Below, piece after piece: positions 31,584-40,276 of a DNA stretch of 64,000 nucleotides. Both the position numbers and the translations under genes were made by a program. This DNA is from Planctomycetota bacterium (GTDB taxonomy: Bacteria; Planctomycetota; Phycisphaerae; Sedimentisphaerales; Anaerobacaceae). Position 1 is the stretch's first letter; each line of letters begins with the position of its first letter. The notes under the pieces are model-generated. The model made no database searches. It was not told the origin of the DNA and saw only the letters and a list, made by a program, of their open reading frames with translations. The stretch covers positions 1 to 64,000 of the forward strand of contig JAMCWO010000150.1 of the NCBI GenBank assembly GCA_023481165.1, given 5' to 3'.

Positions 31584-32845
31584 TCGCGCCGCTCTATCAA
31601 ACCCTGGGCAATGTCCTGTTGCTGCTCCTGCTGGTGGCATGTTCGGCGTTGTTCTCCGGATCGGAGACCGCCTTCTTCAACCTCACTCAGCGGCAGATCA
31701 AGCAGTTCGAGGCCTCCCCGGTCCGACTCCAGCGACTGACCGCTCATCTGCTGCACCGGCCGGGACACCTGCTGAACTGCCTGCTGTTCGGCAACATGAT
31801 CGTGAACGTCCTGTTCTATGCCGTCTCGAGCGTGCTGGTCTTGACCATCCGTCACGCCGGGGGGCTCGGCGCCGCGACCGTCGCGGCTTTCGCCACGTTC
31901 CTTTTCCTGGTGCTGTTCGGCGAGATTCTGCCGAAATCGCTGACGTACGCGAGCGCCCGGTCCCTGGCGGTGGCGGCGGCCTTGCCGACCTTTCTCGTCG
32001 TGCGGATTCTGGGGCCGATCACGTCGGTCTTTCGCCTCCTGTTCCTGGAGCCGGTTCTGCGGATCTTTTTCGGCTCCGCACGCCTGCCGCGGACAACCAC
32101 GCTGGCGGAGTTCCGCTCGCTCGTGGATCTGAGCCGCCGGCGCGGGCTAATCGGCGAGGATGAGAACCGGTTGCTCGGAGAGGTGGTCGAGTTGAGTCTG
32201 CTCAAGGTTCGACACGTGATGCAACCACGCGTGGACCTGATCGCGTGTGACATCGCCGAGCCTCCCGACGCGGCCCGCCGGCTCATGCAGGAACATCACT
32301 TGACGAAGATCCCCGTCTACGCGGGAAGCGTGGACAATATCGTCGGCGTGGTCGCTTTGCGGCAGTTATTCCTGAAGGCCGGCGCGCCCCTCGACCGTCT
32401 CGTGCAGCCGGTGCCATTTGTGCCGGAGCAGAAGACCGTGGAATCCCTGCTGGAGTTCTTTCGCAAGACCGAGACGGACATGGCCGTCGTGGTGGATGAA
32501 TACGGCGGCATCGCCGGCTCCGTGCGGCTGGAGGACATCGCGGAGGAGCTCTTCGGCCGGATCGAGACGCCGCCCAAGCTGGAGCCCATCAAGCTGGTGG
32601 GGCCCTTCCAATATCGGCTGGCGGGCGATCTGGCGATCCACGACTGGGCGGAAGTCCTCGGAGTTGATCTGGAAGAGACACGCGTGTCTACGATTGGCGG
32701 CCTGGTGACCGTCCTGCTGGGGAGAATCCCACGGAAAGGGGATACGGCCTATCTCGGGAATCTGAAGTTCACGGTCGAGCGGGTGCGCCGGCATCGGATC
32801 GAGACCATCATCCTGTCCCTGGAGCCTCTGGCCGGCCATGAGTAG
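31580..32845 (+). CDS. CNNM/HlyC-CorC family membrane protein, full length
   Basis: 421 aa: an N-terminal CNNM (DUF21) transmembrane region (LLLLLLVACSALFSGSETAF, with FGEILPKSLTY), a central CBS pair (VMQPRVDLIACDIAEPPDAA, DMAVVVDEYGGIAGSVRLED) and a C-terminal CorC_HlyC domain (FQYRLAGDLAIHDWAEVLGV). This family takes part in Mg2+/Co2+ transport or efflux; 'hemolysin' is a historic name. It is coupled to the kinase upstream and to a second family member downstream. Confidence 0.93.
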   Translation: MIAPLYQTLGNVLLLLLLVACSALFSGSETAFFNLTQRQIKQFEASPVRLQRLTAHLLHRPGHLLNCLLFGNMIVNVLFYAVSSVLVLTIRHAGGLGAATVAAFATFLFLVLFGEILPKSLTYASARSLAVAAALPTFLVVRILGPITSVFRLLFLEPVLRIFFGSARLPRTTTLAEFRSLVDLSRRRGLIGEDENRLLGEVVELSLLKVRHVMQPRVDLIACDIAEPPDAARRLMQEHHLTKIPVYAGSVDNIVGVVALRQLFLKAGAPLDRLVQPVPFVPEQKTVESLLEFFRKTETDMAVVVDEYGGIAGSVRLEDIAEELFGRIETPPKLEPIKLVGPFQYRLAGDLAIHDWAEVLGVDLEETRVSTIGGLVTVLLGRIPRKGDTAYLGNLKFTVERVRRHRIETIILSLEPLAGHE

Positions 32846-33842
32846 CGCGGTTTCCATCCTGCTGATCGTCCTGATGATGCTGACGGCCGGTCTCTTTGCC
32901 GGCTGCGAGACCGGGATCTACCGGCTCAGCCGGCTGCGCCTGCGGCTGGGCGTCGAGAGAGGCAAGTGGCGGGTGATTCTGCTGGCCGACGTGATGCAGG
33001 ACAGCTCGGGCCTGCTCCTGTCGCTGCTGGTGGGGACCAACCTCGCGCATTACGTGGCGACCAGCCTCATCACCGGGCTGTTCCTCGGCCGCGTGGCGTC
33101 CGAGCGGGTGGCGGAGCTCGAGGCGATGGCCGTGGCGGCCCCCCTGCTCTTTGTCTTCTCCGAGCTGATTCCCAAGAATGTCTTTCTGCATCGAGCGAAT
33201 GTCCTGACCGCGCTCGTGGCGCCGCTGCTGTACGCGAGCCATAAGATCTTCACCTGGTGCGGGGCGGTGCCGCTGTTGCGGCTGCTGTCGCGTTTCTTCG
33301 TGCGGCGGCTCGGTTCGCCCGTCTCGCCCAAGACCCTGATCGCCTCCAGCCAGAGTCATCAGGTGCGGGCGATCCTGCGCGAGACCCAGGAGGAGGGGAT
33401 TCTCAGCGATGTGCAAACGCAGATGATCGACCGCATTGCCAATATCCCCGGCGTTCGCCTGAGCATGGTGATGGTCCCCTTGAACCTGGTTCAGGCCGTG
33501 CCGCTGCGCACCGATCGTGCGGCGCTACTGAAGGGATTGGAGAAGCACGCGTGGGCGCGGCTGCTGGTGTGGGACAATACCCCTTTCGAGATCGTCGGCT
33601 TCATCAACGTCTACGATGTCCTCGGCACGGGCGAGGAATTCACCGATCTGCGGAAATTCCTCTTGCCGCTGCGGAGCCTGGACGGCGATACTTCGATCAC
33701 GGAAGCCATCAACATCATGCGGCGCGAGCAGTTGCGCATCATCCTGGTCACGCGCCAGCGCGGCCGACGCGAGGTGCCGATGGGGATCGTCACAATGAAA
33801 GATCTGGTGGAGGAGCTCTTAGGTGAACTCGTCGAGTGGTAA
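32838..33842 (+). CDS. CNNM-type membrane protein with CBS pair, lacking the CorC_HlyC domain
   Basis: 334 aa: the CNNM membrane region (LLIVLMMLTAGLFAGCETGI, FVFSELIPKNVFLHRANVL) and a degenerate CBS pair (VRLSMVMVPLNLVQAVPLRT, IILVTRQRGRREVPMGIVTM), stopping where the full-length protein has CorC_HlyC. It starts inside the previous gene, eight bases before its stop. The pair probably works as a heteromer, as tandem members often do. The third gene overlaps its 3' end. Confidence 0.9.
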   Translation: MSSAVSILLIVLMMLTAGLFAGCETGIYRLSRLRLRLGVERGKWRVILLADVMQDSSGLLLSLLVGTNLAHYVATSLITGLFLGRVASERVAELEAMAVAAPLLFVFSELIPKNVFLHRANVLTALVAPLLYASHKIFTWCGAVPLLRLLSRFFVRRLGSPVSPKTLIASSQSHQVRAILRETQEEGILSDVQTQMIDRIANIPGVRLSMVMVPLNLVQAVPLRTDRAALLKGLEKHAWARLLVWDNTPFEIVGFINVYDVLGTGEEFTDLRKFLLPLRSLDGDTSITEAINIMRREQLRIILVTRQRGRREVPMGIVTMKDLVEELLGELVEW

Positions 33843-35451
33843 ACCCCAGGGACGACGGATGACAGAGGACAGACGACGGCACGTGCCGGCGTCTCCAGCC
33901 GCCCAGCCTTCATCGTCCGTCGTCTGCCTTCTGTCCTCTGTCGTCGGGATCTCCGTGCTGGGGGCCGCCCTGCTGGCCAATAGCATGACGAAGGAAGTCA
34001 GCCGGGATGAGCAAATGTACTGTACGGCCGGCGTCCTGCTCGGGCAGGGTCAGATGATCTATCAGGACTTCTCCTATCCCTCGCAACTGCCCTACCACCC
34101 GCTCCTGTTGGCGGCCCTCTACCGTAGCCTCGGCACGACGCACTACCTGCTCGCTGGCCGGCTCGTCTCCGTCCTGTGCGATATCCTCGTCGTGATCCTC
34201 ATTCTCCTGATCTATCGATCCATCTTCGGCCCGGATCGGCGCGCCGGCCTACTGCCGGGCTTGGCGGCGGCCGTTCTGTACGTCTTCAATCCGCTCGTGG
34301 ATTATGCGGCGGGATACGCGTGGAATCACGATGTGGTGATCCTGGGCGTCGTTGCCTCCCTCTGGTTGTTCGTGACGACAGACTTCCAAAAGAGGTCTCG
34401 CTTCTGGCGCATGGGCCTTGTGGGGGCCCTGCTGACCCTCGCGACGTGCATGCGCGTCACCACTGTCCTGGTCGAACTACTGTTCCTTGGGGCCGTACTT
34501 GTCGTCGCCGGCGGGCCGGTGCGCAACCGGCTACGGACCGCCCTATCCTTCTGTGCGGCGGCATTAATCGTCGCACTCTGGCCCCTTTGGGTGATCGCGC
34601 AGGCGCCGCAGTCTTTCTGGCTCAATCTCGTCCACATTCCCACCCTCTACGGCCGGTGGTTGCACGAGATCGGCAAGACGTATGGCAAGGCCACCCTCAC
34701 CCTGGACGCCCTGACGCAGCCGGGATACCTCGCGCTGCTGGCTTTGGGCGTCTATCTCATCGTCCTCGGGTGGCGGCAAAGGTCCAAATTAGATCGGACG
34801 GAGAGACAGAAAGCCGTCCTGGTCGCCCTGCTGCCGCTTTTGTTCCTTGCGATCGCCTACATTCCGCCGACGATGTGGCATCAGTATCTGGCCGTGCCGG
34901 TGCCATTCCTGGCCATCGCCCTGGCGTATCCCTTGGCCGCGCTGCGGCGGCATACCGAGGAATCGAGAAACCCACGCTGGTACTGGCTGACGTGCGGCCT
35001 CGTGGGGGCCGCCGCGATGGTCGCAGTCTGGGCCGGTCCTCTCATATTGTATCGCTGCCTGTTTCTCGCCGTTCCGGAGAAGTGGACCCCCGTGGAGTTT
35101 CACAAGGCCTCGGTGAAGATCGGGGCCGGCTTCACCGAACCGGGGCCGGTCTTGACACTGGGCCCGCTCCACGCCCTGGAAGGCGGCCGGGATATTTATC
35201 CGGAGCTCTCCTGCGGCTCGGTCGTCTATCGCGTCGCGGATCGTATGTCCGCGCAGGAGCGGCAGATCACCCACACCATCGGCCCGGAATCGCTCCCGGA
35301 ACTGGTCCGTGCCCATCCTCCTGCCGGGATCATCGTGGGCGTCGAGCCGTCCTATTTCGCCTCTCTGGAAGAGCCCTTGCGAAAGCTCGTCCCGCCCGAC
35401 TGGCTGCGGGACACGTACGGCGATACTCTCCAAGTATATCGCCGTCGTTGA
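33823..35451 (+). CDS. GT39/PMT-like polytopic membrane protein, probable glycosyltransferase
   Basis: 542 aa with about ten to twelve membrane helices. The first extracellular loop (VSRDEQMYCTAGVLLGQGQM, IYQDFSYPSQLPYHPLL) has the acidic DE pair and Tyr/Asp motif of lipid-dependent GT-C/GT39 enzymes, and a C-terminal soluble part follows. It would transfer sugar from a polyprenyl carrier. GTG 33823 overlaps the CNNM gene and has GGAGGAG upstream. Residues 10-45 are encoded by an inverted repeat (33851-33945) and read DRRRHVPASP and SSSVVCLLSSVVG; these are not part of the enzyme. ATG 33859 is an alternative start, also in the repeat. Confidence 0.78.
   Translation: MNSSSGKPQGRRMTEDRRRHVPASPAAQPSSSVVCLLSSVVGISVLGAALLANSMTKEVSRDEQMYCTAGVLLGQGQMIYQDFSYPSQLPYHPLLLAALYRSLGTTHYLLAGRLVSVLCDILVVILILLIYRSIFGPDRRAGLLPGLAAAVLYVFNPLVDYAAGYAWNHDVVILGVVASLWLFVTTDFQKRSRFWRMGLVGALLTLATCMRVTTVLVELLFLGAVLVVAGGPVRNRLRTALSFCAAALIVALWPLWVIAQAPQSFWLNLVHIPTLYGRWLHEIGKTYGKATLTLDALTQPGYLALLALGVYLIVLGWRQRSKLDRTERQKAVLVALLPLLFLAIAYIPPTMWHQYLAVPVPFLAIALAYPLAALRRHTEESRNPRWYWLTCGLVGAAAMVAVWAGPLILYRCLFLAVPEKWTPVEFHKASVKIGAGFTEPGPVLTLGPLHALEGGRDIYPELSCGSVVYRVADRMSAQERQITHTIGPESLPELVRAHPPAGIIVGVEPSYFASLEEPLRKLVPPDWLRDTYGDTLQVYRRR
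33851..33945. repeat. Inverted repeat (family F) at the 5' end of the GT39-like gene
   Basis: GACGACGGATGACAGAGGAC at 33851 and the related CTTCTGTCCTCTGTCGTC ending at 33945 are imperfect reverse complements of about 29 bases around a GC-rich loop. The whole is translated as the N-terminus of the downstream protein. Confidence 0.75.
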
Positions 35452-35501
35452 CGCGGGCGACACTCAGACCGTACGGATCAAGACTGATTCATGTGGCCTT
35501 T

Positions 35502-35600
35502 TGTCATCCTGAACGGAGCGTAGCGGAGTGAAGGATCTGGGTCGCGACGAAGAAAGATATCTATCTGATGGCCAGATCCTTCGCTACGCTCAGGATGACA
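35502..35600. repeat. Dispersed inverted repeat C, copy 1
   Basis: TGTCATCCTGAACGGAGCG and GAAGGATCTGG (35502-35540) are mirrored by CCAGATCCTTCGCTACGC and TCAGGATGACA (35572-35600). A second copy lies at 54848-54956. The TCATCCTGAGCGxAGCGAAGGATC core is a widespread bacterial repeat motif. It fills most of the gap between two convergent genes. Confidence 0.85.
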
Positions 35601-35631
35601 AGCGCAGCACACGGATTGATCCGAATCCGTA

Positions 35632-37131
35632 TCACTTGGCGTTGGCGCCGTACTCGTCCATGACGGCTTTGGCGACGTTATTGATGGCGTCGCGACTAAG
35701 ACCCTTCGGGCCGTTTGAGAGAACGGAGAAGAGGTACGGGCCGGTGTTCGTGAGGCAGACGCCGGACAAGGCCCGCACGCCGCTGATGTAGCCGGTCTTG
35801 GCGTGGATCTTGCCCCGGTACTTAGGCTCATTGAAGTACTTGTCGATCGTGCCCTCTTCGCCTGCCACCGCCAGAGAGGCCTGGAAAAGACTCCAATTTT
35901 CGCCTCGGTACAAGTCGAGGAGGATCTTCGTAAGAGCGTCTGTGGTCAACCGGTTGCGGCGGCTCAGGCCGCTGCCGTCGTCGATGACGAACTCCTCCGC
36001 CGGAATGCCCAACTCGGTCAGGTACTTGCCGATCAACTCCCGCCCCCCCGTCCAGCCGCCGTTCTTGTGATCCGGTCTGCTGTAGGCGTCGATCGTTTTG
36101 AGCAGCGCTTCCGCCGCGAGGCCCAGACTGTCCGTATTGGCGCGGCGCACACAATCGATCAGCGGCGTCGCGAATTCGACGAGCGGCTTGAAACCGGCCT
36201 CCACGTTGACCGCCTTCTCCAAGAGCTTGCCCTTTGGCGTGATGCCCGCCCGGGCCAGGTTCTCCGCCAGACAAAAGCCGAAGAACGCCCCCGGTTGCTC
36301 GATGGCCACGCGGAAGGGACCTTCCCGGGTCTTGCATTTCCCGAAGAGGGTAATCTTGTTCGGCTGCTGGGTACGGTTGGCGCCGATGGCGCTGTCGCCG
36401 CTGGTCACCGGCTCCGCCTCGTTGATGATTTGCACGAAGGAGGTGCGCGGCTGGATACTGATGGCCACGTGGTCCCCCTGATTGCTGGCGGTGACCTCGA
36501 TGCAGTTGTCGTTGTAGTTCAGGCCGCAGATCTCGCAGGCGTACCACTTGTTGTAGTCCCGGGCCGGCCAGCTTGGATGCACCCGCTGGTCGTCGAACAC
36601 CGTGGTGTCGACGACAATGTCGTTGACCTCGGTGATGCCCTGCTCGCGCAAGGCCTGCACGATTTTTTCGAAGATCCAACCGGCCGGCCGGCTGTACCGA
36701 TCATCCGTGTTCTGATCGCCCAGGAGCGGGTCGCCGCTGCCGATCACGATGAGCGTGCCGTTCTGCCAGCCGACCTTCGTCCGGTACTCGAAATCCGGCC
36801 CGAGATACTTCAACGCGGCCGCCGTGGTCACGACCTTCATGTTGGAGGCCGGCATCAGCGGCGTATGGGCGTTGTGACTGTAGACCACGGTCCCGGAATT
36901 GGGCTCGACAACCTGGATGGAATAGGCGTTGGCGTCCTGCTGCGACCCGAGCGCCTTGACCAGCCGCTGGGTTAGTCCGCCGCGACTAACGCTGCAGAAA
37001 CACACGGTCAGCAAGGCAATCGTGGGTGTGAAGCAGGAAAGGGGAAGTGTGATTTTCGATTTCTGATTCTTGATTTGGGCCAATCGCTTCGTACTTCCAA
37101 CTTCCAACATCAAGCTTCTCACTTCAAACAT
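35632..37131 (-). CDS. D-alanyl-D-alanine carboxypeptidase/endopeptidase, S13 (PBP4-type)
   Basis: 499 aa. Catalytic SxxK is in MPASNMK, the KTG motif in KIHAKTGYISGVRALSG, and the middle motif region is ANTDSLGLAAEALLKTID. Length and domain order fit DacB/PBP4: a serine enzyme trimming peptidoglycan cross-links in the periplasm. The first ~33 residues (FEVRSLMLEVGS, QIKNQKSKI) come from AT-rich repeat sequence (37051-37140), and the true signal peptide (LPLSCFTPTIALLTVCFCS) follows without its own Met. ATG 37131 begins one base after the upstream lipoprotein stop, so the repeat supplied the start region. Confidence 0.88.
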   Translation of the reverse strand: MFEVRSLMLEVGSTKRLAQIKNQKSKITLPLSCFTPTIALLTVCFCSVSRGGLTQRLVKALGSQQDANAYSIQVVEPNSGTVVYSHNAHTPLMPASNMKVVTTAAALKYLGPDFEYRTKVGWQNGTLIVIGSGDPLLGDQNTDDRYSRPAGWIFEKIVQALREQGITEVNDIVVDTTVFDDQRVHPSWPARDYNKWYACEICGLNYNDNCIEVTASNQGDHVAISIQPRTSFVQIINEAEPVTSGDSAIGANRTQQPNKITLFGKCKTREGPFRVAIEQPGAFFGFCLAENLARAGITPKGKLLEKAVNVEAGFKPLVEFATPLIDCVRRANTDSLGLAAEALLKTIDAYSRPDHKNGGWTGGRELIGKYLTELGIPAEEFVIDDGSGLSRRNRLTTDALTKILLDLYRGENWSLFQASLAVAGEEGTIDKYFNEPKYRGKIHAKTGYISGVRALSGVCLTNTGPYLFSVLSNGPKGLSRDAINNVAKAVMDEYGANAK

Positions 37132-37140
37132 CCTACTTCA
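37051..37140. repeat. AT-rich repeat tract (families D and E) forming the start of a carboxypeptidase gene
   Basis: GATTTTCGATTTCTGATTC (37051-37069) is of the same kind as 8846-8933. ACTTCCAACTTCCAACATC and CACTTCAAACATCCTACTTC (37093-37140) resemble 41465-41570. On the - strand this gives the first ~33 codons of the S13 peptidase. Confidence 0.6.
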
Positions 37141-38356
37141 ATGCCGCCTTGATCTGCGCGATGGTCACCCCGAGCGTTGCCTTGGCGATGGGATCGAGTT
37201 GAGCCTCGCTACCGGCAAAATGGTACGTGCGATGGGTGTGGAGAATACTCGCGCCGGGCGCCAGAGCGGCCGCGGGCGAGGACGTCTCCAACTCATAGAA
37301 CGGGCCGAGCGGTTTGCCGCCGGGCGGGGTCGGCCCATCATTGTAGGAGTTGACGACGTCGCCGCGATAGGGCTGGTCCTGAATCTTCCACATCGAGTTG
37401 ACGTAATCCACCACGCCTTCGGGCTTGTTGTACTGGACGATCGTGAGCACTCCGTGGACGGCATCGTAGCTGCCCAGCATCGTCTTGGCTCGTTGGGGCG
37501 ACAAACCGATCTTGCTGCGGTACTTGCCGTCGCCGCTGAAGAACAGGACACCGTCTTTGACGACCAGGCGCCCCACCGGCACTTTTCCGAAGTAGGTGTC
37601 GTTGACGATGGGTCCGAGTTGATCCTCCGGGCCGGGCATGAAGGGAACTACGATCGTGATCTCGGGCGAGGGGTTGAACATGCCCAGAATCCAGATCGAC
37701 AGCAGGCCGGTCTCCTTCTTCCAGGGCTCCCGGCCGGTATTCGTGACTTTGTTGTCCGATTCATAGGCCACCATCTTGACGTCCGAGCCGGCCGTCACAC
37801 CCAGCCGCTGCAAAGCGGCGGTCCGCTCCAGGACGCGCACCTCGCGGTCCGCCCGCAGATCGAAGACCGTGCCGGAGTAGTTCGTCACCTGCATCGTCTT
37901 GCGCAGGGAAGCGGAATGCGCGGTCTTGCCGACCAGTTCCCAGGCTTCCGTATCGACCGGGGCCGGCGTGAACCAGTGGTCCATATCAAAGGCGACCCCT
38001 TTGGCAAAGAAGATGGAGAATTGCCCGCCCTCGGGCCCCAGCCAGAAGCGGTCCTCGCCGCCATAGGCATTCATGTGCTCGACGGGCTTGCCTGCTACCA
38101 GCTCGCGATTGATCCAGCCGAAGCTGTAACCGTTGGGTCCGGCCGCGGTGCTGGTCATCACCCGCCCCTGCATCTTCGGCAGCACCGCCACGCGCCCCTG
38201 CTCGGATTGGTCCGTCAGGACCACGACATCCGTGTGCTGTTGCAGAAATGCCACGTCATTGTGGAAACCCTGTTTCTCCGTGGCCTGCGGGCCGGCCGTC
38301 GTGCAGCCGGCCAGCGCTGTCACGATCACCCCAAGTGCAATGGTCCTCAAACCCAT
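37133..38356 (-). CDS. Lipoprotein of unknown function (DUF6786-like)
   Basis: 407 aa with lipobox VTALAGC and a large beta-rich body (TDVVVLTDQSEQGRVAVLPK, GRVMTSTAAGPNGYSFGWIN, FDMDHWFTPAPVDTEAWELV, HTHRTYHFAGSEAQLDP). The layout resembles families of carbohydrate-binding or mutarotase-like fold; the DUF6786 name is from memory and less sure. ATG 38356 has AAGGAG seven bases upstream. A longer frame back to 38494 has no such support. It is upstream of, and probably co-transcribed with, the S13 peptidase. Confidence 0.78.
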   Translation of the reverse strand: MGLRTIALGVIVTALAGCTTAGPQATEKQGFHNDVAFLQQHTDVVVLTDQSEQGRVAVLPKMQGRVMTSTAAGPNGYSFGWINRELVAGKPVEHMNAYGGEDRFWLGPEGGQFSIFFAKGVAFDMDHWFTPAPVDTEAWELVGKTAHSASLRKTMQVTNYSGTVFDLRADREVRVLERTAALQRLGVTAGSDVKMVAYESDNKVTNTGREPWKKETGLLSIWILGMFNPSPEITIVVPFMPGPEDQLGPIVNDTYFGKVPVGRLVVKDGVLFFSGDGKYRSKIGLSPQRAKTMLGSYDAVHGVLTIVQYNKPEGVVDYVNSMWKIQDQPYRGDVVNSYNDGPTPPGGKPLGPFYELETSSPAAALAPGASILHTHRTYHFAGSEAQLDPIAKATLGVTIAQIKAALK

Positions 38357-38611
38357 TCCCGGTCTCCTTACGGTCGTAAGCTGTTGGTCTGGCCCCGAAC
38401 GTGGCCACCTCGCGTCCGGGAAGGCCTCCGACAGGCCATATTTCGCCTGTGCGGACCCGAACCCGGTCGCTAATCCTGGGCTCCTGACAGTCACCGGCTA
38501 ACATAGTCCATCGCTGGTCCGTTGGCAAGCCTCTCTGTCACCGATTTCAGGATCCACGCAAAGCTGCCCGCCGGAGAGCACATTCATGTCATTGCGAGGC
38601 ATGTCTTTTTC

Positions 38612-38657
38612 GCTGGTCTGCCATGTCTGCGCAAAGCCGCAGACATGGCAGACCAGC
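38612..38657. repeat. Perfect 20-bp inverted repeat (family G)
   Basis: GCTGGTCTGCCATGTCTGCG (38612-38631) and its exact reverse complement (38638-38657) enclose a six-base loop, CAAAGC. There is no T-run, so it is not a terminator. It looks like another dispersed palindromic element. Confidence 0.85.
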
Positions 38658-38810
38658 AGTGAGTCTCCCCGGAGTCTCGCCCGGCGGATGGCGCAATCCA
38701 TACAAAGCCAATCTCTGCGCGTCCGGCGGACCCGATGGATCTGCAACCCGCCACTGTATGCCGTCCACACCCCCCCTGCTGTCCCCTGCCCTGTTTCGTC
38801 TGGTTTGTGC

Positions 38811-38839
38811 TTGACCTTGGCCCTCCGGTCGTTTATTAA
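38811..38839 (+). promoter_or_regulatory. Sigma-70-type promoter for hom
   Basis: TTGACC (38811-38816), 17-base spacer, TATTAA (38834-38839). The start codon is at 38868, leaving a leader of about 22 bases with GGGAAGG in it. Confidence 0.7.
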
Positions 38840-38867
38840 GACGGGTTTATTTTGGGAAGGTGACCTT

Positions 38868-40193
38868 GTGAACGAGCAACGTGTACGGGTGGGATTGGTT
38901 GGATTCGGCACCGTCGGGACCGGCGTCGCCAAGCTGATCTGCGAAGACGGGGACGCCATCGCATCCAAGACGGGGGTGCGGCTGGAATTGGCCTGCGTGG
39001 TGGACGTAGATACGCAGAGGCCGCGGCCCGTGCCGTTGCCCGAAGGCGTGCTGACCAGCGATTTGAACCGGCTTCTGGGAGATCCCAGTATCACAGTAGG
39101 GATTGAGCTGGTCGGCGGCACGAGCATCGCCAAGGAGATCCAGCTCAAGATGCTGCGGGCGGGCAAGGACGTGGTCACGGCCAACAAAGCCCTGCTGGCG
39201 GTCCACGGGGGCGAACTGTACCGGGTCGCCCATGAGAGCGGCCGATGCATCGCGTTCGAGGCCAGTTGCGCCGGCGGGATTCCCATCATCGGGGCCATCC
39301 GCACGGGGCTGGCCGCCAACACGCTGACGGGTATGTTCGGCATCGTCAATGGCACGTGCAACTACATCCTCTCCAACATGAGCATGAAGGATGAGGCGTT
39401 TTCCGCCGCCTTGGCCAAGGCCCAGAAACGCGGCTATGCCGAGGCGGACCCAACCCTGGATATCTCCGGGGGCGACAGCGCCCACAAGTTGGCGATCCTG
39501 GCCTCTATCGCTTTCGGCTACGAGATTCACCTAGAGGACATCTATGTCCAGGGGCTGGACGGGATCGCGCGGGAGGATATCCGTTACGGGCGCGAGATGG
39601 GTTACTGCCTCAAGCTGTTGGCCATCGGCCTGAGGAACCCGCAGGGCAAGATTTCGTTGCGGGTCCACCCATCGTTCATCGCGGCTGATTCCTGGCTGGC
39701 GCGCGTGGACGGCTCCTTCAATGCCATCAGCGTCTTCGGCAACGCCGTGGGCGAGACCTTCTACTATGGGCGCGGCGCCGGCATGATGCCCACGGCCAGC
39801 GCCGTAGTGGCGGACCTGATCGACGTAGCCTTGGGCAACTCCCGGAAGACCTTCGAGAGTCTGCGGCTGCGGCCGCGGGACGAGGTCCTACCGCTGCTGG
39901 AAAAGATCGATGATATCGTAAGTCGCTTCTACGTGCGCGTGATGGCCAAGGATAAGCCGGGTGTGGTGGCCCGCTACGGCAAGGTCCTGGGCGACCATGA
40001 GATCAGCATCTCGGGCGTCCTCCAGCACGAGGGGTCGGGCCCCTCCAACACGGTGCCCGTGGTGATCACGACGCACAAGACACAGGAGAAGAACATGCGG
40101 GAGGCCCTGGCGGAATTGCTGCGCACCGATGTCATCAGCGGCAAGCCGGTGTGCATACGCATTGTGGATATTCCGCAGGATAAGGACACTTGA
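38868..40193 (+). CDS. hom: Homoserine dehydrogenase
   Basis: 441 aa. NAD(P) site VGLVGFGTVGTGVAKLI, catalytic-domain motifs VVTANKALLAVHG, FEASCAGGIPIIGAIR and GTCNYILSNM, and a C-terminal ACT domain (VMAKDKPGVVARYGKVLG). It makes homoserine from aspartate semialdehyde. GTG 38868 is used; it starts right before the domain and fits the promoter at 38811. Followed by an ApgM-family gene and lysC, so this is an aspartate-family amino acid operon. Confidence 0.95.
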   Translation: MNEQRVRVGLVGFGTVGTGVAKLICEDGDAIASKTGVRLELACVVDVDTQRPRPVPLPEGVLTSDLNRLLGDPSITVGIELVGGTSIAKEIQLKMLRAGKDVVTANKALLAVHGGELYRVAHESGRCIAFEASCAGGIPIIGAIRTGLAANTLTGMFGIVNGTCNYILSNMSMKDEAFSAALAKAQKRGYAEADPTLDISGGDSAHKLAILASIAFGYEIHLEDIYVQGLDGIAREDIRYGREMGYCLKLLAIGLRNPQGKISLRVHPSFIAADSWLARVDGSFNAISVFGNAVGETFYYGRGAGMMPTASAVVADLIDVALGNSRKTFESLRLRPRDEVLPLLEKIDDIVSRFYVRVMAKDKPGVVARYGKVLGDHEISISGVLQHEGSGPSNTVPVVITTHKTQEKNMREALAELLRTDVISGKPVCIRIVDIPQDKDT

Positions 40194-40199
40194 TTGATT

Positions 40200-40241
40200 G
40201 CGGATTTCGGATTACGAATGAGCGTGGCGAGTCCAATCCGC
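40200..40241. repeat. Short inverted repeat between hom and the ApgM-family gene
   Basis: GCGGATT (40200-40206) and AATCCGC (40235-40241) flank TCGGATTACGAATGAGCG. The sequence resembles AT-rich dispersed repeats seen elsewhere in the window and separates two genes that are otherwise tightly spaced. Confidence 0.5.
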
Positions 40242-40276
40242 AGGCCGCTTTGGAACGATTTGAGACTCGGGTCGGA

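Larger units (their letters stand above)
38357..38867. other. Divergent intergenic region between a lipoprotein gene and hom
   Basis: About 511 bases. It holds the long hairpin at 38612-38657 and the hom promoter at 38811-38839. Open frames extending hom upstream through the hairpin give Cys- and Arg-rich sequence not related to homoserine dehydrogenase. I see nothing else definite. Confidence 0.5.

Noticed and set aside
35528-35791. Short + strand ORF starting with KDLGRDEERYLSDGQILRYA
   Set aside because: It is the translation of dispersed repeat C (35502-35600) and then runs antisense to the S13 peptidase.
38586-38867. N-terminal extension of homoserine dehydrogenase through the hairpin
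   Set aside because: The promoter at 38811-38839 lies inside it, and the added residues do not fit the family; GTG 38868 starts at the domain boundary.
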